Of a stretch of 64,000 bases of DNA, positions 53,136 to 62,166 are shown piece by piece. The notes below the pieces were generated by a model. The model worked only from the letters and a program-made list of their open reading frames with translations. It searched no databases and was not told the origin of the DNA. The position numbers and the translations under genes were made by a program. The stretch comes from Natronolimnobius sp. AArcel1 (GTDB lineage: Archaea; Halobacteriota; Halobacteria; Halobacteriales; Natrialbaceae), in contig NZ_JAAKXY010000002.1 in NCBI RefSeq assembly GCF_011043775.1, forward strand, positions 558,001 through 622,000, given 5' to 3'. Numbering within the stretch: the stretch's first letter is position 1; every line of letters starts with the position of its first letter.

Positions 53136-53151
53136 CCCAAATATATTTGGG
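53136..53151. promoter_or_regulatory. Perfect 16-bp AT-core palindrome
   Basis: CCCAAATATATTTGGG. It lies 17 bp after the pspAB stop and about 220 bp before the propeller gene's start. Could be an operator or a double TATA element; function not established. Confidence 0.35.
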
Positions 53152-53167
53152 TCGGACAGAACAGTCC

Positions 53168-53776
53168 CTACTCCCAGGGATGGGTCCCGCCCGTACTCGG
53201 CCAGAGCGGATACCAATACTCCTTCTCGCGTTCGATCTCGAGTTCACCATCCAGTGCCGACTCGAGTTTGAACTCCGCGCTCGAGTCGCGTTCGCGGCCG
53301 GCTCGAGGGGCAAAGGGATAGAATCGGCCGCGCCGGAACGAGTAGATCCAGTAGGCTGGCTCGCCAGACCGGTCTTCGTAGGCGAAGACGGCCGCGAGCA
53401 GTCGCGAGCCGTAGTTATGCTCGACGAACGTATCGGACGCGAAGTGCAGGCTGGTGATCAGGTCTTCGGGATCGGTATCCTCGAGAATAACCCAGTGATA
53501 GCCGTGGTCGTCTTCCGAGACGGAAAAGTCGGTGCCGGTCTCTTGCTGGCCCGCCTCGAGAATGGCTTCGACCTCGTCGACGGCTTCGTGAAAGCTGTGT
53601 GAGTCGACACCGGAGAAACAGAGCGCGCCGATATCGAGCGCGTCATAGCCGAGTTCGGCTTCCATCGTCAGATAAGCAGTGCTCATCCCGAACAGGTCCT
53701 CGGGGTCGGCATCACGTTTGGCGTCGGCTTCGGCGCGCAATCCAAGGGCGGCACGAAGTCCGTCCAGCAGTCCCAT
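53168..53776 (-). CDS. PspA-associated protein PspAB
   Basis: 202 residues. MGLLDGLRAALGLRAEADAK and the segment DPEDLFGMSTAYLTMEAELG match the haloarchaeal PspAB proteins, which occur with the membrane-stress protein PspA. A Trp/Tyr-rich C-terminus (YWIYSFRRGRFYPF) is typical. No pspA gene is in the window. Role in envelope stress by family. Confidence 0.85.
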   Translation of the reverse strand: MGLLDGLRAALGLRAEADAKRDADPEDLFGMSTAYLTMEAELGYDALDIGALCFSGVDSHSFHEAVDEVEAILEAGQQETGTDFSVSEDDHGYHWVILEDTDPEDLITSLHFASDTFVEHNYGSRLLAAVFAYEDRSGEPAYWIYSFRRGRFYPFAPRAGRERDSSAEFKLESALDGELEIEREKEYWYPLWPSTGGTHPWE

Positions 53777-53908
53777 ACGCCATGCAACGGGGCCAACCTC
53801 TTAGAATTCACGTCTCTCGACTCAAGATTCGGATATTCGGATCCGAGCACCTCCATAGTGATGTGGCGCGTGCCCGTATCGTCGTTCGTGTCTCGAGTGT
53901 CCAGTACG

Positions 53909-54331
53909 ATGACGACGGCCGCTCGCACGGTCGAAACGCGAGTCGTGAACCCACTCGTCTGTTGGCTCTTGCAGTCACCAGTCCACTGGCTCGCCAGCGT
54001 TGCGCTCGTTCTCCTCACGTATCGAGGCCAACAGAGCGGCCGGGGGTACACGATTCCCATCGCGTACGCTCGCGCGGACGGCTCACTCGTCGCCGTGACG
54101 CCGAAAGCGGAGACGATCTGGTGGACGAATTTCCGCCAGCCCACCGCGTGTACGCTCCACGTTCGCGGCGAACAGCGACTTGCAGCGGGGGAACTCATCG
54201 ATGATGATGCCGACCGCGCTGCACTGCTCGCAGTCTACGCCCGACAGCGGCGGATTCTCGCCCGACTGCTCGGGATCGACACCGCCGAAAGCGAACTCGC
54301 GGTTGTGCGATTTTCGCTCGAGAAGCAGTGA
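53909..54331 (+). CDS. Nitroreductase/quinone reductase family protein (DUF385-like)
   Basis: 140 residues. TYRGQQSGRGYTIPIAYARA and WWTNFRQPTACTLHVRGEQR match the F420-dependent, split-barrel Ddn-like deazaflavin enzymes. One hydrophobic helix (LASVALVLLTYRG) near the start may be membrane-associated. Substrate unknown. The ATG at 53909 is preferred over an upstream start that adds a non-homologous stretch. Confidence 0.78.
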   Translation: MTTAARTVETRVVNPLVCWLLQSPVHWLASVALVLLTYRGQQSGRGYTIPIAYARADGSLVAVTPKAETIWWTNFRQPTACTLHVRGEQRLAAGELIDDDADRAALLAVYARQRRILARLLGIDTAESELAVVRFSLEKQ

Positions 54332-54469
54332 TCGATCCCACTCGCAGTGACGTTAGAATAGTGGACTAACAGCCCATCTAACGTCCGCCGAGCCCGTTAT
54401 ACGCCTCGAGAACCTACGACTAGTGAATAGCTCGCCGACCGAATCTCCCCGTACACACCCGATGCATCC

Positions 54470-55141
54470 ATGAACACAACCGCATCACCGAAAGCACCGC
54501 TTCCCGTTCCGACACCCTCGCACCTCGAGGAGCGCTCACGCCGTGCCCGCACCGAAGCCATGTCGGTGCTCGCACTGGGCGATGGGCTCTACGAGGTCGA
54601 ATCAGCCAGCGACAGCACCTATCTCGTCGATCTCGAGGCGGGCCGGTGTACCTGCCCGGATCACATTTTCCGTGGCGTTCGCTGTAAGCACATCCGCCGC
54701 GTCGCCATCGAAATTACAGAAGGCCGGACTCCGCCACCGGGGAACATCGCCGTCGAGTGCCACGACTGCGGGGCGTTTGTCTTCGTTGCCGAGGACGACC
54801 CAGCACCGCACTACTGCGCCGAGCATACGCTCTGGCCGGGCGATACCGTCCACGACCGCGAAACTGGCGATCGGCTCACCGTCGTCGACGTCTCTGAGTA
54901 CCGCGCCGATGCCGTTCGAATCGCCGCCGCCGACTGCACCGTTGCTGAGTACGCGACGAACAGCGAGTACGAGCCAGATGTCCCAGTTGTGGGTGCAATC
55001 TACCCGCACGCGAGCGTCCGCTCGAACGGTGTTGTTCCCGCTTCGCTTCGCGTCTACGTCTTCCCGCGAACGCGACTCGAGCGCGTCACAACTCGGAACA
55101 GTAACGAAGGCCGCTCAGAAATCCGGTCGGTTGCTGACTGA
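54470..55141 (+). CDS. SWIM zinc-finger protein
   Basis: 223 residues. The SWIM motif is CTCPDHIFRGVRCKHIRRVA (CxCx10CxH), in residues about 60-80; a second four-ligand cluster, ECHDCG and HYCAEH, follows. SWIM domains bind DNA or proteins. Role unknown; possibly DNA-associated. Stands alone. Confidence 0.85.
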   Translation: MNTTASPKAPLPVPTPSHLEERSRRARTEAMSVLALGDGLYEVESASDSTYLVDLEAGRCTCPDHIFRGVRCKHIRRVAIEITEGRTPPPGNIAVECHDCGAFVFVAEDDPAPHYCAEHTLWPGDTVHDRETGDRLTVVDVSEYRADAVRIAAADCTVAEYATNSEYEPDVPVVGAIYPHASVRSNGVVPASLRVYVFPRTRLERVTTRNSNEGRSEIRSVAD

Positions 55142-55171
55142 TCGAAACGGCGGTCAGTAGTTCTCTCGCGC

Positions 55172-55546
55172 TTACGAGTGGTGGGCCGCGATATCCGTCG
55201 AGGAGATCATCCCGACGTAGTCGTCGTCGACGACGGGCAGGTGTTTGATGCCGTACGTCGTCATCATCGCGGCGACTTCCTCCATGTAGAGATCCGGCGC
55301 GGCAGTTTCGACATCGGTCGTCATCACGTCGCTCACGTGCAACTCGGTCGTATCCTCTCCGTTTGCAACGGCCTCGAGGACGTCCGTGCTGCTGATGATC
55401 GCCCGTGGCGTTGTCTGGACGACCAGCGCATTGATGTCGTGTTCGCGCATCTGCTGGGTTGCCTCCATCACCGTGGCGTCCTTGGAAACGGTCTCGAGCG
55501 GTGTTGACATTACGTCCTCGACGGTTGTTCGGTCGTCAGAAGTCAT
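55172..55546 (-). CDS. Tandem CBS-domain protein
   Basis: 124 residues made of two CBS domains: VEDVMSTPLETVSKDATVME with DINALVV and VSDVMTTDVETAAPDLYMEE with IKHLPVVDDDYVGMISSTDI. CBS pairs bind adenine nucleotides. No enzyme domain fused; function is regulatory by family. Confidence 0.9.
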   Translation of the reverse strand: MTSDDRTTVEDVMSTPLETVSKDATVMEATQQMREHDINALVVQTTPRAIISSTDVLEAVANGEDTTELHVSDVMTTDVETAAPDLYMEEVAAMMTTYGIKHLPVVDDDYVGMISSTDIAAHHS

Positions 55547-55626
55547 ATGCTGAGTGCGTGCGCCGCTAACTTGAGTCTATTCCCACACACCGGCAGTATG
55601 GCGGTGTGTCGGTCCCGCTTGCTGAC

Positions 55627-56148
55627 TCACTCGAGCATCGTCGCGGCTTCTTCAACATCCATGACGCCCTGCTCGACGGCGTTTAAGACGCGCAGAATGT
55701 CCTCGTCGGGGCCGTCATCGTCGTTGTTTCCGATTTCCTCGAGTGTCACTTTCTCGCTCGTCCCGACGAACTCGTCGAAGTCGATGCCGTCGGCGAGGGC
55801 GGTCTCTTTTTTGACGCGGTAGTTGCCGCCGTCGGTGACGTAGAGATCGCCGGGGTGGAAGAAGTACCAGTCCTCGCGGTCGAATCGGACGCCGATGCGG
55901 GGTTTTGCGCCGAAGTTCTGTGCGAAGTAGATGAGGGCTTCGACCTCTTCGCCAGTGAGATAGATGGGGTCGCCCGAACTCGATTTGGCTTCGATTGCGT
56001 AGAAGTGTTCGCCGTCGCCGGCGAGTACGTCGGGGAGTTCCCGTTCCGTCGCCGATCCGCTCGCGGGGGCGCGCATCACCGCAAAGCCGGCCTCGTCGAG
56101 TGCGTTGACGAGTTCACGTTCGCGGCGATCGCCCTTCGCCTGAGACAT
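55627..56148 (-). CDS. hjc: Holliday junction resolvase Hjc
   Basis: 173 residues. The nuclease motifs are [12 protein letters not shown] (Glu), ELPDVLAG (Asp) and [10 protein letters not shown] (ExK). Cuts four-way DNA junctions at the end of recombination, consistent with RadA a few genes away. The C-terminal 50 residues are an acidic haloarchaeal addition. Confidence 0.95.
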   Translation of the reverse strand: MSQAKGDRRERELVNALDEAGFAVMRAPASGSATERELPDVLAGDGEHFYAIEAKSSSGDPIYLTGEEVEALIYFAQNFGAKPRIGVRFDREDWYFFHPGDLYVTDGGNYRVKKETALADGIDFDEFVGTSEKVTLEEIGNNDDDGPDEDILRVLNAVEQGVMDVEEAATMLE

Positions 56149-56202
56149 ACCCTGTGCTCACGTGCGGGTGCTAATAAAGCACCGGACAGCGCGCCGGTCC
56201 GA

Positions 56203-57039
56203 CTACAGCGGGAAGACGAGGAGGATGTCTGTGAGGAACGACGGTGCGAGGTCTTCGTCTAAGCCGTAGACCATCGTGATGTAGAGGATGACAAACTGGA
56301 AGGCGTTGAGCGCGGCGTGGGCGGCGGTCGGCACCAGCAAGTTGTCGGCTTTGACGTAGACGTAGCCGAAGATGACCGAACCGCCGAACATGATGACGAG
56401 CGAGGCGGCCGTTGCGACCATCGAACCGGCGAGCATGTACATCGGCAGGTGGACAATCGCGAAAATGACGCTCGCGATCAGCACTGATCGCATCGGCGTA
56501 AACGCTTCGTACAGGCGTTTCTGGATGATGTTTCGGAAGAGGAACTCCTCTGCTGGCGCATTAAACAGAAAGACAATGGCGATCATAATCAACACCATCG
56601 TCTGGTCGCCAGCGATAATATCCATGATCTGGCTTTCTGCGGCGGGGACGCCGAGGACGGCATAGAGGTTGCTCATACCGAGCAAGAACACGATGCTGCC
56701 CACGCTGCCGCCAATGATGTATTTCCAGTCTCGCATCGTCGGAATACGCAGGTCAATCCACGAGAGGCCACGATCAGTCCACAGGAGATAGATGACCCCA
56801 GCTACTGCCATGCCAATGAAGTTCAGCGCCATCATCAGCGTTCGCCCCCCGAGTGAGGTGTCTCCGTACTGTCCGGTTTGGGCTGCCTCGAGAAGTGCTG
56901 GATCTGCCAGAAATGCCGGGAGCGTCATGAACTCTGGGACGAGGATGAGGCCGAAAACCGTCAGTCCGATGGCGACCAGCATCGAGCGAAGCGGCGCGCC
57001 ATCGCGCTCGACGTCGCTAGGACGGGAGGGTGTTTCCAT
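56203..57039 (-). CDS. CPBP-family intramembrane glutamic protease
   Basis: 278 residues, about eight membrane helices. Catalytic motifs: NAPAEEFLFRNIIQKRL (EExxxR), IVHLPMYM (His) and PTAAHAALNAFQF (HxxxN). Related to Rce1 proteases. The ATG at 57037-57039 was chosen; a GTG two codons earlier is also possible. Substrate unknown. Confidence 0.9.
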   Translation of the reverse strand: METPSRPSDVERDGAPLRSMLVAIGLTVFGLILVPEFMTLPAFLADPALLEAAQTGQYGDTSLGGRTLMMALNFIGMAVAGVIYLLWTDRGLSWIDLRIPTMRDWKYIIGGSVGSIVFLLGMSNLYAVLGVPAAESQIMDIIAGDQTMVLIMIAIVFLFNAPAEEFLFRNIIQKRLYEAFTPMRSVLIASVIFAIVHLPMYMLAGSMVATAASLVIMFGGSVIFGYVYVKADNLLVPTAAHAALNAFQFVILYITMVYGLDEDLAPSFLTDILLVFPL

Positions 57040-57222
57040 GTTCACGAGTTGGTGGCCACGGCCCTTGGGCGTTCCTCTCCGTTTCTGCTGTCGACAGAAC
57101 GCCCTCGAGTGCGGGCCTGAAAACCGTTCTGCGGCGCCTCACAGCGGCTACGCCACACGATCTCGTATGGTGTCTCGGGAAAATCGGTGTGTCTCGCTCG
57201 AGCGGTGACCGACGGCCCCGGC

Positions 57223-57756
57223 TTAGCCGAGGAGGTATCGAAGCGCCGGGTATCGCTCGACGATGGGGTGTTGTTCGATGTAGCGGTCGAGGCCGAGGAT
57301 GCGGCCGGCGGCGAATGCCCCCAGTGCGAGGAACACTGCGGCGTAGACGAGTTGGTCGTTGACCAGCCCGCCGGCGACGTCCCAGCTGCCGAAGTAGAAC
57401 ATCACCATCTGGGTCGCTGCCCCGAGTGCAGCAAGCCGGACGAAGACGCCTGCGATCAGCGCGAGGCCGATCAGGAGCTGAGTCACGGGGACAATCACGT
57501 CCACCGCGGCCATCATCGCGCCGCTTTCGGCCATGACGGCGAAGAGTCCGCTTGCCGGGCTTGCGGGGTCGACGTTCGCCAGGTAGCCGTAAGCGCTGAA
57601 CTCGCCGACGATTTTGCCCCAGCCTGCCGTCAGCATGACCCAGCCCATGATGAGTCGGAGACCAACGATCGCCCAGGCGCTGAGTTGGTGGGGTCGTCCC
57701 TCGAGTGTAATACCGCCGAGTCTGCTTTCCAATCGGTTTGTTTCAGTTGTGGACAT
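57223..57756 (-). CDS. DoxX-family membrane protein
   Basis: 177 residues with four membrane helices, typical of DoxX/terminal quinol oxidase-like subunits. Motif AWAIVGLRLIMGWVMLTAGW and the next segment GKIVGEFSAYG. The C-terminus (DRYIEQHPIVERYPALRYLL) is cytoplasmic. Often linked to redox or stress functions; not specified here. Confidence 0.88.
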   Translation of the reverse strand: MSTTETNRLESRLGGITLEGRPHQLSAWAIVGLRLIMGWVMLTAGWGKIVGEFSAYGYLANVDPASPASGLFAVMAESGAMMAAVDVIVPVTQLLIGLALIAGVFVRLAALGAATQMVMFYFGSWDVAGGLVNDQLVYAAVFLALGAFAAGRILGLDRYIEQHPIVERYPALRYLLG

Positions 57757-58062
57757 TGTCGGTCACCAGTTACAACTATAGATTCGCCTGCACCACTCAT
57801 ATACAGGGTCCCTTTTTCCTACGGGATGGGAAGGCTCGAGCGCTCTCGACGCGGTATTCGCTATCACGGACACCCGACGAACGCCCCCGGACAGGAACAT
57901 CTCGCCTCGAGACAATTTGACTGCGAGACTCGCGTGATCGTTATCTAATGATGAATCCAGTGCCAGCGGCGCCGCACGCTGACCATGTGTGTTCATCACT
58001 GCCAATCACTAATTTCCGTTCCCTCCAGCATGTATTTATATTTCGGTTCGGTACTGTTATGT
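57757..58062. other. Divergent promoter region, no gene
   Basis: Between doxX (minus) and the GH5 gene (plus). TATA-like sequences near 57770-57780 for doxX and TATTTATA at 58033-58040 for the cellulase. Nothing else recognised. Confidence 0.45.
58033..58040 (+). promoter_or_regulatory. TATA box of the first GH5 gene
   Basis: TATTTATA, about 26 bp before the ATG at 58063, the distance for leaderless transcription. It supports this start over the ATG at 58114. Confidence 0.6.
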
Positions 58063-59535
58063 ATGGAAAGAAAGTGCGAACACGATGAATCGGGCCGCTT
58101 CGAACCAACCGAGATGCGATCACACCAGCCAACGAGACGGTCGTTCGTCAAAGCCGCTGGCGTTGGCGTCGGCGGGCTTGCACTCGGTGGTCTTGCGGGG
58201 ACAACGACGGCCGCCGACGAGCCGTTGCCTCGCCTCGAGACTGACGGGAAGTGGATCGTCACCGAAGACGGTGAGCAGGTTCGACTCCGTGGGTTCGCCA
58301 CGGCCTCGCTCGATTTCATGGACGAAGACTTCTTCCCCAAGACCCAGACCGAGGTTGTAGAGCGCGGGACTGACGGCGAGAAGTGGCACCCGAACGTAGT
58401 CCGACTTCCGATCACCGAAGACGCGGTCCACGAGCAGGGAATGGACTACGTTGTCGACGACCTGCTCCGGCCCGCCGTTGACCTGCTGGCCGAACGGGGC
58501 ATCTACGCGATGATTGACCTGCATCTGATCCGACCGTATATCGACGCAGAAGCACAGGCCGAAGAGATGGTCGCGGACGGCTGGGCGGACAGTCTCGACG
58601 ATTTGGGCTTCAATCCGTGGGTCGAAACTGATGACCTGCTCGAGGAGTTCTGGAGCGCCGTTTCGCCCGCGTTCGCCGACGACACGAACGTGCTCTATGA
58701 GTTGTACAACGAGCCGACGCTGCCGGTGACGTGGTCCGACTACGGCGAGTACGGCTCCGACGTGACGAGCGAGGAAGACGAGTGGCTGCTCTGGCGCGAC
58801 GAAGCCCAGCCGTGGGTCGATACGATCCGCGAGCATGCCCCCGACACGCCGATCATCGTCGGTTCGCCCGACTGGACCTCTCGCACTGCGTACGCGCCGG
58901 AGTATCCATTCGAGGGAGAGAACCTCATCTACGCGAGCCACATCTACCCCGACAATGGCGTTCCCGAGGAGTTCGACCACGAGTACGGCGCGCCCGCGGA
59001 GGAGGTGCCCGTCGTCTGTACCGAGTTCGGCTGGGACCCCGACGAGGAGTTCGAAGAGACCGTCGAGTACGGAACGACAAGCGAGTGGGGCAACCCGTTC
59101 CGCGAGTGGATAGAGTCCTACGAGAACATGGGCTGGGTCGCGTGGTGTTTCGACGACTCGTGGGCACCGACCTTCTTCGACTCACCCGGCGAGGGGACGG
59201 GCGAACCCTGGGAACTGAAAGACGACGACGAACAGATGGGTTGGTACATCCGCGAATGGCTCGAGGAGGAAGCCGACGGCGATAACGGCGATGACGACGA
59301 AACCGACAACGGCGGCGAGTCGATCACCGTCGGCGAGTACGAGACGACAGACACCACGAGCGACGGCCGACACAACGACTTCACGGGTGACGGCCAGACC
59401 AGCCACGATGACGTGACCGCCTTCTTCGAGAATCTCGAGGACGGTGAGATTCAGGACAATCCCGAGGCGTTCGACTTCGCCGAGAACGACGAACTTGGCT
59501 TCGCTGACGTCGTCGAACTGCTTCGGCAGGTGTAG
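58063..59535 (+). CDS. Secreted GH5 glycoside hydrolase with C-terminal dockerin-like module
   Basis: 490 residues. Tat signal QPTRRSFVKAAGVGVGGLAL (the start at 58063 gives 24 residues before the twin arginine; 58114 is the alternative). Catalytic domain residues about 60-410 with the two GH5 glutamates in VLYELYNEPTL (acid/base) and VVCTEFGWDP (nucleophile). After an acidic linker a 70-residue module has two calcium loops, DFTGDGQTSHDD and DFAENDELGFAD, as in type I dockerins, ending VELLRQV. Probably a beta-glucanase or cellulase acting outside the cell. First gene of the cluster. Confidence 0.88.
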   Translation: MERKCEHDESGRFEPTEMRSHQPTRRSFVKAAGVGVGGLALGGLAGTTTAADEPLPRLETDGKWIVTEDGEQVRLRGFATASLDFMDEDFFPKTQTEVVERGTDGEKWHPNVVRLPITEDAVHEQGMDYVVDDLLRPAVDLLAERGIYAMIDLHLIRPYIDAEAQAEEMVADGWADSLDDLGFNPWVETDDLLEEFWSAVSPAFADDTNVLYELYNEPTLPVTWSDYGEYGSDVTSEEDEWLLWRDEAQPWVDTIREHAPDTPIIVGSPDWTSRTAYAPEYPFEGENLIYASHIYPDNGVPEEFDHEYGAPAEEVPVVCTEFGWDPDEEFEETVEYGTTSEWGNPFREWIESYENMGWVAWCFDDSWAPTFFDSPGEGTGEPWELKDDDEQMGWYIREWLEEEADGDNGDDDETDNGGESITVGEYETTDTTSDGRHNDFTGDGQTSHDDVTAFFENLEDGEIQDNPEAFDFAENDELGFADVVELLRQV

Positions 59536-59548
59536 CGACCGAGAGTTA

Positions 59549-59557
59549 TTTTTATAT
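59549..59557 (+). promoter_or_regulatory. TATA box of the second cluster gene
   Basis: TTTTTATAT, about 26 bp upstream of the ATG at 59580, within the 44-bp gap after the first GH5 gene. It suggests the second gene has its own leaderless transcript. Confidence 0.55.
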
Positions 59558-59579
59558 TGCTTCACGATAATTATTTTCT

Positions 59580-60299
59580 ATGGCAAACACTGAAAATTAC
59601 AACGCAGTCACTGCCGAGATGGCGACACTTGTGCAAGCAGAATCATCCCAAACCGTCCTCGAGACGTTCGATTCGTGGCCCGGCGAGAACAGCCTTGAGG
59701 AATTCTCGAGTGCGGGCGCGCTCGAAAACGGCGACGGGAGCGGCGAAGTCGTCGACGATGCACTGCGCCTCGAGTACGACGATGCGGGCTGGTTCTGTAG
59801 CAACGTCCGCGCGGACCGCTCGGACGAGACACATCTGGAACTCGTCGTTCGCGGCGACGACGGCGGCGAGGAAGACGATGTGTACCTCGAGATCGACGAT
59901 GTCGAAGCACCGCTGTCAGAACTGACCAGCGACTCAATCGGGACCGACTTCGACACCGTCAGTGTCGATCTCGAGGCAGTCGGTGTTGACACAGCGTCCG
60001 TCCAGGACGTTTGGCTCACGTTTTGGGACGCCGGCAGTGGCGCACTCGAGATTGACGAAATTCGGTTTGTCGACCGCGGCGACCCGATCTCAGTCGGCGA
60101 CTACGACACGCGAGACACAACGGGCGATGGCCTGCACAACGACTTCACCGGTGACGGCCAGACCAGCCACGACGACGTGACGGCCTTCTTCGAGAATCTC
60201 GAGGCAAGCGAGGTTCAGGATAACCCCGACGCGTTTGACTTCGCTGGCAACGACGAGGTCGGCTTTTCGGACGTCGTCGAACTGCTTCGAGACGTCTGA
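59580..60299 (+). CDS. Carbohydrate-binding-like domain plus dockerin-like module, no signal peptide
   Basis: 239 residues. Residues 35-165 form a beta-sandwich-like domain (ALRLEYDDAGWFCSNVR, HLELVVRGDDGGEEDDVYLE) shared with the protein at 60435. The C-terminal 70 residues are the dockerin-like module with DFTGDGQTSHDD and DFAGNDEVGFSD. The N-terminus MANTENYNAVTAEMATLVQA has neither twin arginine nor hydrophobic core, and an in-frame TAA at 59568-59570 forbids a longer form. How it leaves the cell, if it does, is unclear. Confidence 0.82.
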   Translation: MANTENYNAVTAEMATLVQAESSQTVLETFDSWPGENSLEEFSSAGALENGDGSGEVVDDALRLEYDDAGWFCSNVRADRSDETHLELVVRGDDGGEEDDVYLEIDDVEAPLSELTSDSIGTDFDTVSVDLEAVGVDTASVQDVWLTFWDAGSGALEIDEIRFVDRGDPISVGDYDTRDTTGDGLHNDFTGDGQTSHDDVTAFFENLEASEVQDNPDAFDFAGNDEVGFSDVVELLRDV

Positions 60300-60402
60300 G
60301 CGCCCAGCGCGGGCCTCACCGCTCGACTCTGTGTGATGAAACCACGACGCGCGTAGTACGACGACTCTTTCCGACTTTCTTTCTATCTATAGCTAGAAAA
60401 AA

Positions 60403-60413
60403 TATTTATTATA
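60403..60413 (+). promoter_or_regulatory. TATA box of the third cluster gene
   Basis: TATTTATTATA, about 26-30 bp before the ATG at 60435 in a very AT-rich stretch; leaderless initiation expected. Confidence 0.55.
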
Positions 60414-60434
60414 TTCAGCGTATATTATTTGCAC

Positions 60435-62132
60435 ATGGTTAACCGACGAAATGTACTCAAAGGCGGGCTCGCCGCCATCACTGCCGGCGCAGTCGGCATG
60501 AGTGTGACTGGAACCAGTGGCGCACAGGCAGGCTCCGATGGCATGCTCGTAAACGAGTTCGAGTCCGACAGCTATCCTGGGACGAACGCCGTCGATGAGT
60601 GGACGAATCATGCGGCGTTCGACGACGCAGCACTCGAGGATGGCGCGCTCCGTCTCGAGTACGACGACGGCGGCTTCTTCGGAAGCGTCCTCCTGACAGA
60701 TGTCTCGGCCTACGAACGCCTCGAGTTGGTCGTCCGCGGCGACGACGGTGGCGAGGAAGATGACATCGACTTGCGCGTCGGCGACGTGCGCGCACAGTTG
60801 TCGGAACTGACCGACGATTCCATCGGCACCGAGTTCGACACCGTCAGTATCGACCTTGAGGAGGCCGGCGTGTCTCGCTCGGCCGTCAGACAGCTCCGAC
60901 TCGGCTTCTGGCACGACGCAAGTGGCGCAATCGAACTCGAGGAAATCGCGTTCGTCGGCGACGGAGATGGCAACGGTGAGGACCCACCGCAGGTCGTCAC
61001 CGAGGAGATGACGCTCGCCGAGTATTACGAGGACTACGAGTACGGCGGGACCGGCGACGCTGTCGAGATAGACGAGTACTTCCCGGGTGAACTCGGCGAC
61101 GGCCACGGCGACCACGATCAGGTCAACTGGCCGGATGAGGAGAAGGCTGACTACTTCAATGTCGACCTCGAGGCGATCGAAGACGGAGCCCGCGATGGGT
61201 CAGTTACGTTCGGCGAGATGGGAGACGTCGTCATCAATCACGTCACCCAACTCGAGGAAGAAGGAGTCCCACGTCAGGCAATCGTCCAGTTGTTGCCGCG
61301 GCTCATTTTCCTCCCAGAGGAGACAGAAGAGCTCACGCTGCACAATGGACCACCGAACTACTGGGACGAAATGTACGGTCCGCAGGAAGCCACGAACGAT
61401 CCCGATACGCTCATTCAGGATCCGTGGCCGCCGGATGCACGCTCGTACGATCCCGACGAGGTAGCGATCCGTGACCGCGCTCACGACCAGCCCCAGCACG
61501 AGGATCAAGAGGGTTGGACTGAGAACGATCTGCTGTCGGATGATCGGTACTACGACGACGACAACCCGATCCACCTGCTCGGCGACGATATTCACCCGGC
61601 AACGGAGGAGCCACTCGGCGGCGACGGCTTCACCGCGAACGCACCGATGAACTGTCGCGCGACCGTCCACGAGGAGAGCGACGCCTGGTGGTACCAGATC
61701 CTCGAGTTCGAGAATCTGAGCCCGGTTCCGTACCACCTCAACGCCGCGGTCATCATGTGGATCGGCCCCTCGGGCGCAAACGGCGACCTCCGGACGGGCC
61801 ACTACAACAACGAACAGCGCCCACAGCCGGGCTGGGGCCATCCCCAGCGCGACGTAATCGAGGTCATGTACGACGAGGAGCAACAGCTGTCGGCCTACGC
61901 GGTCCGCATCGCGTTCCACGACGAACCGTACAACATGCGAACGGCCTACCCGAACCAGCGCTGGTCCCTCGAGATCGGCATGAGCGCCAACGACCACTTC
62001 GACGACGAACAGTCCCGCGAAGAACTCGTCCAGACGATGGTCGAGTCCTGTCACGTCGAGGTCGAGACCGACATGGACCGCAACGACGACCTGCTCGACG
62101 CGCTGGATCTGCGCAACCGGATGACGAACTGA
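60435..62132 (+). CDS. Secreted protein with carbohydrate-binding-like domain and large unknown domain
   Basis: 565 residues. Tat signal NRRNVLKGGLAAITAGAVG. Residues 35-175 repeat the beta-sandwich-like domain of the 59580 protein (ALRLEYDDGGFFGSVLL, LELVVRGDDGGEEDDIDLRV). The remaining 390 residues (from about VTEEMTLAEYYEDYEYGG) are not recognised; Trp/Tyr-rich segments such as ESDAWWYQILEFENLSPVPY and YNNEQRPQPGWGHPQRDVIE suggest a carbohydrate-active or carbohydrate-binding role. No dockerin-like module. The gene ends 34 bp before the next GH5 gene. Confidence 0.8.
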   Translation: MVNRRNVLKGGLAAITAGAVGMSVTGTSGAQAGSDGMLVNEFESDSYPGTNAVDEWTNHAAFDDAALEDGALRLEYDDGGFFGSVLLTDVSAYERLELVVRGDDGGEEDDIDLRVGDVRAQLSELTDDSIGTEFDTVSIDLEEAGVSRSAVRQLRLGFWHDASGAIELEEIAFVGDGDGNGEDPPQVVTEEMTLAEYYEDYEYGGTGDAVEIDEYFPGELGDGHGDHDQVNWPDEEKADYFNVDLEAIEDGARDGSVTFGEMGDVVINHVTQLEEEGVPRQAIVQLLPRLIFLPEETEELTLHNGPPNYWDEMYGPQEATNDPDTLIQDPWPPDARSYDPDEVAIRDRAHDQPQHEDQEGWTENDLLSDDRYYDDDNPIHLLGDDIHPATEEPLGGDGFTANAPMNCRATVHEESDAWWYQILEFENLSPVPYHLNAAVIMWIGPSGANGDLRTGHYNNEQRPQPGWGHPQRDVIEVMYDEEQQLSAYAVRIAFHDEPYNMRTAYPNQRWSLEIGMSANDHFDDEQSREELVQTMVESCHVEVETDMDRNDDLLDALDLRNRMTN

Positions 62133-62166
62133 CGAGCGAGCGACGACTCACCGACTCACGATTCCA

